A DNA stretch of 64,000 nucleotides from Bacteroidia bacterium (GTDB lineage: Bacteria > Bacteroidota > Bacteroidia > Flavobacteriales > Flavobacteriaceae): assembly GCA_030425285.1 (NCBI GenBank), contig JAUIAY010000001.1, forward strand, positions 332,963 to 396,962, given 5' to 3'. Below are positions 36,822-45,537 of this stretch, one piece after another. The notes beneath the pieces were generated by a model that was given only the letters and a program-made list of their open reading frames with translations, did no database searches and was not told the DNA's origin. Position 1 is the stretch's first letter. The number at the start of each line of letters is the position of its first letter. A program made the position numbers and the translations under genes.

Positions 36822-39068
36822 TTAAAACCAAAAGCCTAGATTAAAAAACCAAATTCCCGTTTTCTCCTCTGGTGACCAAGAGTACTTTGCCTCAATTGGC
36901 CCTAAAAACGTTTCAAAAGCATAGCCTAAAGCGTAGCCTGAAAAATTGGGTGATGTTATCCATTCGCCTGTATCAAAAATATTATCAGCGACATTGGCAT
37001 AATTAGCAGCGAAATTAAAATGATGTTTTTTAAACAATTCATAATCCAAAGTAATAACTCCTTTTACAAAACTATCACCAGGAATGGATAAAAAATCATA
37101 TCCATAAAACGAAGTAAAATTATTTATTAAGTTTTGCCCATAACCTCCTAATACAAAGTTAAGATAAGGCGTCGTATCTTCACCAATCGTAAAACCACCT
37201 TGAGTGGTCAGATTAGCTGATAGTTTCCCAAAGCTTTTTGTGTATCCAATGGTGGCTTTTGCTATTGAATACTCTGTAAAGTTGTTATTAAAATCAGAAG
37301 AATATAAGTAAAGGTGAAAATCACCATCAAAGAATATTCCTTCGTTAGGAAAGTATTTATTATCGTATGTGTCGAATTTTAACTTTCCATAAAGACTCAA
37401 ATAATCACTATTTTCAAATATAATCTCTTCGTCATTACTATCTTGAGCCACAATAGTTTCCGATAAAATTTTAAGACGCTTGTGTTCAGCCCCTAGAGTA
37501 AGTGCAAAATCTTTCCTAAACAATGTCTGCAGATAGAACTGATTCGTAAAATCGTTAAGCTCTACATCTATTTTATTGACATTGATATTGCTTAAATTTT
37601 CATCGTCAAGCAAGGCAGAAGCCGGTACGTTTTTTTCAAATTGATTAAATCTTGACTGCAAACCAATACTCCAGTAAAAACCTTTATCAATGTAGTATTC
37701 AAAATTATATCGTGTATTATCTCCTAAAATAAAATCGAATGACACCACATCATTGTTAAACAATAATTGTTTTCTGGTCAAATTAATCAAAGCTGCACTC
37801 TTATAAAGATCGTCATAGTGAACTCCAAATTTCAAAAAGGTTTTTTTAGGGCTTTCTTTTAATATAAACGCCAAATCATAGCCTGTTTTTCCAACCGAAG
37901 GTTTTAACTGATGAATAACACTTTCAAAGTTGTTTGTTGCTGCCAAATTGTTAACCCCTTCAACCAATGAAGTATATTTTATCTTTTCATCTTGTTTAAA
38001 TTTAAGCTTTCCTAACACATAGGCTCTAGTATATTTTTCATTCCCTTCAATCGTAATAGAATTGATTTTAACACTATCTATAGGTTTTATAGGATCAAAT
38101 GCTTTGCGTTTCTGGGTTTGCATAGAGGCTATTTTTTCTAAAGCATCTCTTTTTTTAATCGCTGCCAGCATACCATTTTCAATTATCTTTTCTCCATCGC
38201 TAAAGGAAATAACTGTATAATCTGTAATATCAGGCTTAATATAGACATCTGTCTTTTTCGCCTTTTCTCGCATATCGTTAATGGTCCTATAGTTATTAAT
38301 CTGAAGTAAAATATCTGGAGCCGATTTTAACTCATCCCTTGTTGCCAGATCATCCTGAACATCGACACCAATAATGATGTCCATGCCCTTAGCCCGTAAT
38401 TCGTCTATGGGATAGTTATTAACCACACCGCCATCTATCAAAATTTGATCGTCTATAATTACCGGCTGAAAAAGGGACGGGAAGGCACCACTTGCCGTAA
38501 TAGATTGTGAAAGGCTCCCTTTATCCAAAATAACGGCTTTACCGGTTTCCACATTGGTTGCCACACAAAAGAATGGAATAGGCAACTTACTGAAATCATC
38601 TACATCACACACATGAAGAGTTAACTTTGAAAGTAGGCTCAAGGTGTTCTGTCCTCTTGATAATGCCGAAGGCAATTTTAATTTAAACTTATCAAAAGGA
38701 AGTGTAACTGCATATTTTTCAGAATTATCACGCTCATAAAAGGTTTTGGCTTCTCTTGGTAAATCATCATTGATGATTTTGTCAAAATCGACACCTTCAA
38801 AAATGGAATCAATATCTTTTCCTGAATACCCTGAAGCATAAAGCGAGCCGATTATAGCACCCATACTCGTGCCAGCCACATAATCTATTTGGATTCCTAA
38901 ACTGTCAATTACTTTTAAAACACCTATATGAGCCAAACCTTTAGCGCCTCCACCACTTAAAACCAAACCGATTTTAACGTCTTTTTTTTCTACACCATCT
39001 GTGGAAGGATTCTGTGCATTCACAGTCCAACTAAACAAAAACATTATGGTAATCCAGACATACTTCAT
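36822..39068 (-). CDS. Patatin-like phospholipase with POTRA and Omp85 barrel (type Vd-like)
   Basis: The 748-residue outer-membrane protein has a signal peptide (about 1-19) and a patatin lipase domain (about 30-310). The oxyanion loop is GGGAKG (39-44), the nucleophile is Ser68 in GTSMG, and the catalytic Asp212 is in DGG. A single POTRA-like module (about 330-395; INSITIEGNEKYTRAYVLGKL) follows. The C-terminal part (about 400-748) is an Omp85-type barrel ending in a Phe-rich strand (IWFFNLGFWF). The order patatin-POTRA-barrel is that of type Vd autotransporters such as PlpD, which expose or release a phospholipase. Its ATG overlaps the uvrC stop by four bases (ATGA). Confidence 0.9.
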   Translation of the reverse strand: MKYVWITIMFLFSWTVNAQNPSTDGVEKKDVKIGLVLSGGGAKGLAHIGVLKVIDSLGIQIDYVAGTSMGAIIGSLYASGYSGKDIDSIFEGVDFDKIINDDLPREAKTFYERDNSEKYAVTLPFDKFKLKLPSALSRGQNTLSLLSKLTLHVCDVDDFSKLPIPFFCVATNVETGKAVILDKGSLSQSITASGAFPSLFQPVIIDDQILIDGGVVNNYPIDELRAKGMDIIIGVDVQDDLATRDELKSAPDILLQINNYRTINDMREKAKKTDVYIKPDITDYTVISFSDGEKIIENGMLAAIKKRDALEKIASMQTQKRKAFDPIKPIDSVKINSITIEGNEKYTRAYVLGKLKFKQDEKIKYTSLVEGVNNLAATNNFESVIHQLKPSVGKTGYDLAFILKESPKKTFLKFGVHYDDLYKSAALINLTRKQLLFNNDVVSFDFILGDNTRYNFEYYIDKGFYWSIGLQSRFNQFEKNVPASALLDDENLSNINVNKIDVELNDFTNQFYLQTLFRKDFALTLGAEHKRLKILSETIVAQDSNDEEIIFENSDYLSLYGKLKFDTYDNKYFPNEGIFFDGDFHLYLYSSDFNNNFTEYSIAKATIGYTKSFGKLSANLTTQGGFTIGEDTTPYLNFVLGGYGQNLINNFTSFYGYDFLSIPGDSFVKGVITLDYELFKKHHFNFAANYANVADNIFDTGEWITSPNFSGYALGYAFETFLGPIEAKYSWSPEEKTGIWFFNLGFWF

Positions 39069-40858
39069 GTTCTATGATAATAATTATAAATTTTTTCAGC
39101 TCTAGATTTTCCAACTACCTCTTCCAACTCATCTAGTTTTACGTTTGCTACACGCTTGGCAGATTTAAAAACCTTTAATAATTCAACAATGGTTTTCTCA
39201 CCAATTCCAGGAATAGTTTCCAATTCGGTATTCAACGCATTTTTACTTCGTCTATTACGATGATGTTCAATCCCAAAACGATGTGCTTCATTACGTAATT
39301 GCTGAATAACTTTCAACGTTTCGCTTTTCTTATCTAAATATAAGGGAATTGGGTCATCTGGATAAAATAATTCTTCCAAACGCTTGGCAATTCCGATAAT
39401 GGCAATTTTTCCTCTCAAATCCAATGCTTCCAAACTTTTTAAAGCAGAAGACAATTGCCCTTTTCCCCCATCAATAATAACGAGTTGTGGCAAAGGTTGT
39501 TTTTCACCCAACAAGCGTTTATAGCGCCTAAAAACCACTTCTTCCATCGATGCAAAATCGTCTGGACCCTCAACGGTTTTAATATTGAAATGCCTATAAT
39601 CTTTTTTACTTGGTTTACCATTTTTAAATACCACACAGGCAGCAACAGGATTGGTTCCTTGAATATTTGAATTGTCGAAACACTCAATATGTCTTGGCTC
39701 TTCGGTCAATCTTAAATCAGCTTTCATTTGAGCCATAATTCTATTGGCATGACGATCTGGATCGACTATTTTAACCTGCTTTAATTGTTCCAATCTGAAA
39801 TATTTGGCATTACGTAAAGACAAATCCAATATGTGCTTTTTATCGCCAAGTTTTGGAACCGTAACCTTTGTATCCTCACCCAATTCCACTTTAAAAGGCA
39901 CATAAATTTCCTTGGATTTAGAGTGGAATCGCTGCCTTAATTCTGTTATGGCCAGTTCCAGTAATTCTTTATCGGTTTCCTGAAGTTTTTTCTTGATTTC
40001 TAAAGTATGCGATCGAATAATGGAACCATACGACAATTGTAGAAAATTGATATAACCATAACTCTCATCACTTACAATGGTAAACACATCAACATTGCTA
40101 ATTTTAGGATTGACAATCGTTGATTTAGCCTGATAATTTTCTAAAACCTCTATTTTTTCTTTTATTTTTTGAGCCTCCTCGAATTGCATATCATTTGATA
40201 AGGCTTTCATTTGATTTTTAAACTGCGTAAGTGAGGTCTTAAAATTTCCTTTTAGTATTTCCCGAATAGACTCAATATTCCCATGATAACTTTCTTCGGT
40301 TTCATAACCCTCACAAGGTCCTTTACAGTTACCCAAATGGTATTCCAAACACACCTTATATTTTCCAGACTCTATCTTCTCTTGCGACAAATCATAATTA
40401 CAAGTTCGAAGCATAAACAGACCTCTAATCAGATCGAGTAGTGTTGAAACCGTCTTCATACTGGTATATGGCCCAAAATATTCTGAACCGTCTTTAATAA
40501 CACGACGTGTAGAAAACACTCGTGGAAACCGCTCTTTTTTTATGCAAATCCAAGGATAGGATTTGTCATCTTTTAGTAAAACATTATAACGTGGCTGATG
40601 TTTCTTTATCAAATTGTTCTCCAAAAGGAGTGCATCTGTTTCGGTTTCAACAACAATATGTTTGATTTCAGCTATTTTTTTGACAAGAACTTTAGTCTTA
40701 CCATAATCGTGATTTTTTGTGAAATAAGAGGAGACCCGTTTTTTTAAATTTTTGGCTTTTCCTACATAAAGAATCTTTCCATTGGCATCAAAATATTGAT
40801 ACACACCTGGTAGGTTTGGCAGGGTTTTAAGTTGAATTTCTAAAGCTGTGTGGCTCAT
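39065..40858 (-). CDS. uvrC: Excinuclease ABC subunit C
   Basis: The 597-residue nucleotide-excision-repair nuclease makes both incisions around a lesion bound by UvrB. The N-terminal GIY-YIG domain (about 14-95) shows GVYQYF and ILYVGKAKNL. A UVR motif lies near 200-240, an RNase H-like UvrC endonuclease domain in the middle (HIECFDNSNIQG, VIDGGKGQL), and a C-terminal helix-hairpin-helix (ETIPGIGEKTIVELLKVF). Length is typical. A minus-strand -7 box ends five bases before its ATG, so the message is probably leaderless. The downstream patatin gene overlaps it by four bases. Confidence 0.96.
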   Translation of the reverse strand: MSHTALEIQLKTLPNLPGVYQYFDANGKILYVGKAKNLKKRVSSYFTKNHDYGKTKVLVKKIAEIKHIVVETETDALLLENNLIKKHQPRYNVLLKDDKSYPWICIKKERFPRVFSTRRVIKDGSEYFGPYTSMKTVSTLLDLIRGLFMLRTCNYDLSQEKIESGKYKVCLEYHLGNCKGPCEGYETEESYHGNIESIREILKGNFKTSLTQFKNQMKALSNDMQFEEAQKIKEKIEVLENYQAKSTIVNPKISNVDVFTIVSDESYGYINFLQLSYGSIIRSHTLEIKKKLQETDKELLELAITELRQRFHSKSKEIYVPFKVELGEDTKVTVPKLGDKKHILDLSLRNAKYFRLEQLKQVKIVDPDRHANRIMAQMKADLRLTEEPRHIECFDNSNIQGTNPVAACVVFKNGKPSKKDYRHFNIKTVEGPDDFASMEEVVFRRYKRLLGEKQPLPQLVIIDGGKGQLSSALKSLEALDLRGKIAIIGIAKRLEELFYPDDPIPLYLDKKSETLKVIQQLRNEAHRFGIEHHRNRRSKNALNTELETIPGIGEKTIVELLKVFKSAKRVANVKLDELEEVVGKSRAEKIYNYYHRT

Positions 40859-40863
40859 TACCT

Positions 40864-40871
40864 CAAAGGTA
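40864..40871 (-). promoter_or_regulatory. -7 promoter box of uvrC
   Basis: CAAAGGTA on the plus strand reads TACCTTTG on the minus strand, matching TAnnTTTG. It is five bases ahead of the uvrC ATG, the third leaderless-looking promoter of this window. Confidence 0.45.
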
Positions 40872-40990
40872 ATTATTTTTAAGGTTTAAGTCTTAAAATC
40901 AGCTTATTAATTACGGCTTAAATTTATCATAAAAAATACATTTTGGAAGAACTATTTTACTACCTTGCGCCACTTTTTTTAAAACATAAA

Positions 40991-41434
40991 ATGCAAAAAC
41001 AAACCCTTGGAAGAACTGACAAAGTAGACTTTCCAAAACTAGATTTATACGGCATAGATGTCAAGATAGACACAGGTGCTTACACATCGGCTATACACTG
41101 CTCACATATTGTTGAAAAAGACAATATGTTATTTTGTACATTTCACAGTGAAGGGCACGCTAACTTTAACAGCATTGAAATTATTTTTGATACCTACTCT
41201 AAAACCGATGTCAAAAGTAGTAATGGCTACAAGGAAAATAGATTTAAAATAAAATCTGAAGTCGTATTTTTTGGTAAAACGTATAAGATTAACTTAACTT
41301 TAAGCACTAGGGATGATATGAAATTTCCTGTTTTGATTGGCCGACAGTTTTTAAGCAAAAAATTTCTGGTTGATGTAGACAGGCATGACGTATCATATAA
41401 CTCAAGCAAACATGAACATTGTTATTCTGTCTAG
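40991..41434 (+). CDS. RimB-like ATP-dependent zinc protease (retropepsin-like) protein
   Basis: The 147-residue protein is a retropepsin-like domain of the family paired with RimK. The catalytic DTGA is at 27-30 ([16 protein letters not shown]), and the second half carries [23 protein letters not shown]. In Pseudomonas the RimB homologue is encoded with RimK and acts on glutamate tails added to ribosomal protein S6. Family annotation calls it ATP-dependent zinc protease although the fold is that of an aspartic protease. I start at ATG 40991 ([10 protein letters not shown]), because the frame extends upstream only through a TTG at 40943. It overlaps the start of rimK by 23 bases. Confidence 0.85.
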   Translation: MQKQTLGRTDKVDFPKLDLYGIDVKIDTGAYTSAIHCSHIVEKDNMLFCTFHSEGHANFNSIEIIFDTYSKTDVKSSNGYKENRFKIKSEVVFFGKTYKINLTLSTRDDMKFPVLIGRQFLSKKFLVDVDRHDVSYNSSKHEHCYSV

Positions 41435-42284
41435 AAACACGCATTTATATTCTACCCAACGTCTCATTGAGGAAGGGGAGAACAGAGGTCATAAAGTCGA
41501 AGTCATCGACCCTCTAAAGTGCGATATTATTATTGAAAAGGAAAAACCAACCATTTATTATAAAGACCGTTATTTAGATTATGTCGATGCTATTATTCCG
41601 CGAATTGGAGCATCGGTGACCTTTTACGGTTGCGCTGTTGTGAGACAGTTTGAAATGATGAATGTTTTTACAATCTGCACATCGGATGCCATTCAACGAT
41701 CTCGTGACAAACTACGCAGCTTGCAACGATTGAGCAAGGCTGGCGTTGGGATGCCTAAAACAGTTTTTACCAATTATTCACGCGATGTTGAAGAGGTTAT
41801 TGAGCACGTTGGTGGCACTCCAGTAATCATTAAACTACTTGAAGGCACACAAGGTTTAGGCGTAGTTTTAGCCGAAACAAAAAATGCAGCCGAATCGGTT
41901 CTTGAAGCCTTTAATGGTCTTCAGGCGCGCGTTATTGTTCAAGAGTTTATTAAAGAAGCCAAAGGTGCTGATATTAGAGCTTTAGTGGTAGATGGCCATG
42001 TTGTTGGCGCTATGAAGCGACAAGGAAAAGAAGGTGAATTCCGATCCAACTTACACCGAGGCGGTTCTGCCGAAATCATTAAATTAAGTGATGCCGAATT
42101 AAAATTGGCCATGCAAGCATCACGAGCGCTAAAGTTACCTGTTTGTGGTGTTGACATGCTTCAATCTGCCAGAGGACCTTTACTTTTGGAGGTTAACTCA
42201 ACACCAGGTTTGGAAGGTATTGAAGGTGCCACAGGAAAAAATATAGCTAGAGCCATAATCACATTTATTGAACGCAATAGATAA
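41412..42284 (+). CDS. rimK: RimK-family ATP-grasp glutamate ligase
   Basis: The 290-residue ATP-grasp enzyme adds glutamates to the C-terminus of ribosomal protein S6 or makes poly-alpha-glutamate in characterised homologues. It shows the N-terminal pre-ATP-grasp domain ([22 protein letters not shown]), [16 protein letters not shown], the ATP-binding [17 protein letters not shown] and the metal-binding [12 protein letters not shown]. The start is ATG 41412, because the longer frame from 41385 would overlap the protease gene further. It is the second gene of a four-gene operon with the retropepsin-like protein, an aspartoacylase-like hydrolase and 5-FCL. Confidence 0.93.
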   Translation: MNIVILSRNTHLYSTQRLIEEGENRGHKVEVIDPLKCDIIIEKEKPTIYYKDRYLDYVDAIIPRIGASVTFYGCAVVRQFEMMNVFTICTSDAIQRSRDKLRSLQRLSKAGVGMPKTVFTNYSRDVEEVIEHVGGTPVIIKLLEGTQGLGVVLAETKNAAESVLEAFNGLQARVIVQEFIKEAKGADIRALVVDGHVVGAMKRQGKEGEFRSNLHRGGSAEIIKLSDAELKLAMQASRALKLPVCGVDMLQSARGPLLLEVNSTPGLEGIEGATGKNIARAIITFIERNR

Positions 42285-43255
42285 TGACTTACAAGCACAA
42301 AAAAATAATCACGATTCTTGGAAAAGAAATTAAAGTCGGTGAAAGCTGTGAATTAAGTTTTGGTGTTGCAAATTTACATACTTCTTCTAGTGTTGACGTT
42401 CCTGTAATAATTGAGCGCTCTAAAAAACCAGGTCCTGTTGTATTACTTACTGCTGGCATTCACGGTGATGAAGTTAATGGTGTAGAAATTGTGCGGCAAA
42501 TTATTGCCAAAGGCATCAATAAACCTAAAATAGGAACTATAATCTGCATTCCAATTATCAATGTATTTGGTTTTATAAATTTAAATCGTGAATTCCCTGA
42601 CGGACGTGATTTAAACCGTGTTTTTCCAGGTATTAAACGTGGGTCTTTAGCCAGTCGCGTGGCATTCAAGCTTGTAAACGAAGTGATTCCTGATGTTGAT
42701 TTTATTATGGATTTTCACACTGGTGGTTCAGGAAGATTCAATGCTCCTCAAATTAGAATTGTAAAAAACAGTTTAACCTTGGATGCTATAGCCGAAACTT
42801 TTGGAGCGCCTTTTATACTCTACTCCAAAAACATCAAAAAATCATTTCGTAATACCTGCTACAAATTAGGTAAGCCCATTTTATTATTTGAAGGTGGTAA
42901 ATCGTTCCATATTGATGATAAAGTAACCAATACAGGTGTCAACGGTATTAAGCGTGTGCTAAACCATTTAGGTATGCTTTCTTCTAAATTTAAGGCCTCC
43001 AAACCAAAAAGACCTTCTGTTTATATTTTGGACAGTCGCTGGCAACGTGCTAATTTTTCTGGTATGTTTAAAGCCTCTATTGCTATAAACTCCAAAGTGA
43101 CCAAAGGCGATGTTATTGGTAATATTACGGATCCTTATGGTAAGTTCAATCACTTTGTTAAGGCTACTAATTCAGGTTACATTATCAATGTTAATGAGTC
43201 GCCAATCGTCTATCAAGGTGATGCGCTTTTTCATATTACTACCAAATTAAAATGA
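42284..43255 (+). CDS. Succinylglutamate desuccinylase/aspartoacylase family protein
   Basis: The 323-residue zinc carboxypeptidase-fold hydrolase has the zinc ligands His60 and Glu63 in GIHGDEVNG. A third His lies in MDFHTGGSGR and the catalytic Glu in LFEGGKSFHID. The C-terminal part (about 240-320) is a beta-barrel/barrel-sandwich-like module. Members deacylate N-acyl amino acids or trim amide-linked residues. Overlap of one base with rimK strongly suggests that its substrate is related to what the ligase makes, for example glutamate-tailed or acyl-glutamate products. This is inference and no substrate-specific residue was recognised. Confidence 0.88.
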   Translation: MTYKHKKIITILGKEIKVGESCELSFGVANLHTSSSVDVPVIIERSKKPGPVVLLTAGIHGDEVNGVEIVRQIIAKGINKPKIGTIICIPIINVFGFINLNREFPDGRDLNRVFPGIKRGSLASRVAFKLVNEVIPDVDFIMDFHTGGSGRFNAPQIRIVKNSLTLDAIAETFGAPFILYSKNIKKSFRNTCYKLGKPILLFEGGKSFHIDDKVTNTGVNGIKRVLNHLGMLSSKFKASKPKRPSVYILDSRWQRANFSGMFKASIAINSKVTKGDVIGNITDPYGKFNHFVKATNSGYIINVNESPIVYQGDALFHITTKLK

Positions 43256-43815
43256 CCAAATCTGAACTTCGGAAAATCTACAAGTCAAAACGTAAGGCTT
43301 TAAATCCTGAACTTATTGATGATTTGAGCATACAAATTGCCAATAGGCTTTTGGAACTTGCTATTTGGGATAAATCTTTCTACCATATTTTTTTAACTAT
43401 TGAAGAGCAACAAGAAGTCAACACCGATTTTATCTTAAATATCCTTTCAGGGAAGGACAAGAATATCATTGTTTCCAAAAGCGATTTCAATGCTGGAACC
43501 ATGACCAATTACTTACTGACTGATGCTACCGTAATTAAAAAAAACGCCTTGAATATTCCAGAACCAGTTGACGGTATTCAAATTCCAAACAACCAAATAG
43601 AGGTTGTTTTTATACCACTTTTGGCATTTGACAAAAAGGGTCACCGAGTAGGTTATGGTAAAGGATTTTATGATAAATTTCTATCAGAATGTAACCCAGA
43701 AATCATTAAAATTGGGCTTTCATTTTTTGAAGCCGAAGAACAAATTGATGATATTTTTGAAAATGATATGGCTTTGGATTTTTGTGTGACGCCAGAAAAA
43801 ATATACTCCTTTTAA
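43252..43815 (+). CDS. 5-formyltetrahydrofolate cyclo-ligase
   Basis: The 187-residue enzyme of folate one-carbon metabolism converts 5-formyl-THF to 5,10-methenyl-THF using ATP. It has the N-terminal KSELRKIYKSKRKAL and the family signature VGYGKGFYDKFL with FIPLLAFDKKGHR preceding it. Its start codon overlaps the preceding stop (ATGA, four bases), so it is translationally coupled to the RimK cluster. Whether the coupling has metabolic meaning (both use glutamate-bearing substrates) is unknown. Confidence 0.92.
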   Translation: MTKSELRKIYKSKRKALNPELIDDLSIQIANRLLELAIWDKSFYHIFLTIEEQQEVNTDFILNILSGKDKNIIVSKSDFNAGTMTNYLLTDATVIKKNALNIPEPVDGIQIPNNQIEVVFIPLLAFDKKGHRVGYGKGFYDKFLSECNPEIIKIGLSFFEAEEQIDDIFENDMALDFCVTPEKIYSF

Positions 43816-43816
43816 A

Positions 43817-44434
43817 TTATTTTTTAAAAGCTCTTTTATTAAAAACAATGAGTAATCCAAAACCAGTACTTATAGCTACATCGGCTATGTTAAAAACTGG
43901 GTCAAAAAAAGTAAAATACTCGCCACCATAGAATGGCAACCATTCAGGCAAATAGCCTTTCCATAACGGGAAATACAACATATCTACCACTTTGCCATGT
44001 AACAAACTATCATATCCGCCACCTTCAGGTAAAAAAGTGGCCACTTGACCAAAGGAATCATCAAACAAAACACCGTAAAAAACAGAATCAATAATATTCC
44101 CTAAAGCTCCAGCAAAAATCAAGGCAACAGCCCAAATGAGAATTCTGGAGTTTTGCTTTTTTGTAGCATCATACAACCAATATCCTATACCACAAATGGC
44201 AACAATCCTGAAAAGAGTTAAGCAGACTTTGGCTGTTCGGTCACTAATGAAGGAAATAAAATCACTTATTTTGGTCCCCCAAGCCATGCCATCATTTTCA
44301 ATAAAATAAATTTTAAACCAAGAGAACACCTCAAGATCCTCATTAAGCACAAAATGGGTCTTGATATAAATTTTACTCAATTGATCAATCATTAAAATAA
44401 TGATTATAAAAAGTATGGATTTTTTTAGGGACAT
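43817..44434 (-). CDS. lspA: Signal peptidase II (prolipoprotein signal peptidase)
   Basis: The 205-residue inner-membrane aspartic protease removes signal peptides of the many lipoproteins in this genome. It has four transmembrane helices, with catalytic aspartates in GALGNIIDSV and FNIADVAIS. The family's length here is longer than the usual 160-170, because the loop between helices is extended (VLFDDSFGQVATFLPEGGGYDSL), as in other Bacteroidota. I start at ATG 44434, because the open frame's first codon is a TTG that lies in a -7 box (44460-44453). The 3' end meets the 5-FCL gene tail to tail. Confidence 0.93.
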   Translation of the reverse strand: MSLKKSILFIIIILMIDQLSKIYIKTHFVLNEDLEVFSWFKIYFIENDGMAWGTKISDFISFISDRTAKVCLTLFRIVAICGIGYWLYDATKKQNSRILIWAVALIFAGALGNIIDSVFYGVLFDDSFGQVATFLPEGGGYDSLLHGKVVDMLYFPLWKGYLPEWLPFYGGEYFTFFDPVFNIADVAISTGFGLLIVFNKRAFKK

Positions 44435-44452
44435 GCACCAATTTATTTCGGG

Positions 44453-44460
44453 CAAAAATA
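44453..44460 (-). promoter_or_regulatory. -7 promoter box of lspA
   Basis: CAAAAATA on the plus strand reads TATTTTTG on the minus strand, matching TAnnTTTG and 18 bases ahead of the ATG at 44434. It excludes the TTG at 44455 as a start. Confidence 0.5.
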
Positions 44461-44466
44461 GAACTA

Positions 44467-45090
44467 TTATTTTGTTTTAGTTACGCTTATGTTTCCGTTA
44501 ATAGAATGAAGTGACAGATTATTGGTTCCCAACACGAGATTCTCTTGAGAAATTTGACCGTTTTTGGTGTCCAAATTCACTTTCGCATAATTTGATTCAA
44601 TAGTGATATTCCCATCGATAGTATTAATAAGTGCTGAACCTAAAAACTTTTTGGCCACAAAATGTCCATGATTCAATTCCGTTGTCAATTGATTATACTT
44701 CCCTGTGACAAACACCGATCCAATATCGCTTGAAATAACAACATTAATGTCTTCGGGAACTTTCAATCTATAGATTATGGACATGACTTTATGCGCACTT
44801 AACTTATCATCTGGAACGGTAAACAATGGTTGAAATTCAGTGGTAATTTGCAGTTCATCATCTGTGTTTTTAGTCACCAATACCATTTGCTCACTATTCT
44901 CACCTGCAACTTCCGCCTCAACCGAAATTGTTTTTGCCTTTACGGTTTCAACAAAAATCTCAAAACTATTGGTAGCGTCTAAATTAACCGTTCGAATATG
45001 ATCAGCTTGAAACTGACGTTCTATGTTTTTTTGGGCGAATAAAAGACTATGCCCAAACAAAACAAACATTATAAGAGTTATAAGCTTCAT
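44467..45090 (-). CDS. Exported adhesin-like (DUF4097-type) protein
   Basis: The 207-residue protein has a signal peptide (about 1-20, ending LLFAQ) followed by beta-strand-rich sequence with recurring short turns. VTGKYNQLTTELNHGHFVAKKF, GSALINTIDGNITIESNYAKVNLDTKNGQI and NLSLHSINGNISV are typical of DUF4097-like right-handed beta-helix proteins. The role is unknown. The long open frame begins at a TTG (45108) that sits in the terminator stem of the upstream gene. I use ATG 45090 instead. It lies between the dksA-like gene and lspA on the minus strand. Confidence 0.72.
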   Translation of the reverse strand: MKLITLIMFVLFGHSLLFAQKNIERQFQADHIRTVNLDATNSFEIFVETVKAKTISVEAEVAGENSEQMVLVTKNTDDELQITTEFQPLFTVPDDKLSAHKVMSIIYRLKVPEDINVVISSDIGSVFVTGKYNQLTTELNHGHFVAKKFLGSALINTIDGNITIESNYAKVNLDTKNGQISQENLVLGTNNLSLHSINGNISVTKTK

Positions 45091-45097
45091 AAATAAA

Positions 45098-45123
45098 AAA
45101 CGCTTCAATTTCTTGAAGCGTTT
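45098..45123 (-). terminator. Terminator of dksA-like gene
   Basis: AAACGCTTCAA, loop TTTC, TTGAAGCGTTT is an 11-bp stem followed on the minus strand by a T-rich run. It lies 28 bases after the dksA-like stop and just before the adhesin-like gene. Confidence 0.85.
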
Positions 45124-45151
45124 GTGTTCGTATTTATATAATAATCATAGA

Positions 45152-45532
45152 TTACTGCATATTTTTAGCTTCGATACTCAACGTGGCATGAGGCACCAAT
45201 TTTAAACGCTCTTTATTTATAAGCTTTCCAGTAACGCGACAAACACCATAGGTTTTGTTCTCAATACGTATTAAAGCGTTTTTTAAATCGCGAATGAACT
45301 TTTCTTGACGAATAGCCAATTGTGAATTCGCTTCCTTACTCATAGTTTCACTACCTTCCTCAAAAGCCTTAAATGTAGGTGATGTGTCATCAGTTCCATT
45401 ATTAAGGTCGTTCATATAGGCACTTTTTATAAGCTCTAAATCGTGCTTTGCCTTTTCAATTTTTTCTTGAATCAAGGCTTTGAATTCTGCTAAATCTTTA
45501 TCAGAGTATCTTACGTTTGTTTCTGCTGCCAT
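45152..45532 (-). CDS. TraR/DksA family RNA polymerase-binding regulator
   Basis: The 126-residue protein has a long N-terminal coiled coil (about 10-75), by which such proteins reach into the RNA polymerase secondary channel. A C-terminal DksA/TraR finger (YGVCRVTGKLINKERLKLVPHATLSIEAK) follows. Canonical DksA has four zinc-binding cysteines. Here only one (VCRV) remains, as is common in Bacteroidota, so the finger is probably metal-free. It follows ileS by five bases, and the pair is probably co-transcribed. Confidence 0.88.
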   Translation of the reverse strand: MAAETNVRYSDKDLAEFKALIQEKIEKAKHDLELIKSAYMNDLNNGTDDTSPTFKAFEEGSETMSKEANSQLAIRQEKFIRDLKNALIRIENKTYGVCRVTGKLINKERLKLVPHATLSIEAKNMQ

Positions 45533-45537
45533 ATTCT

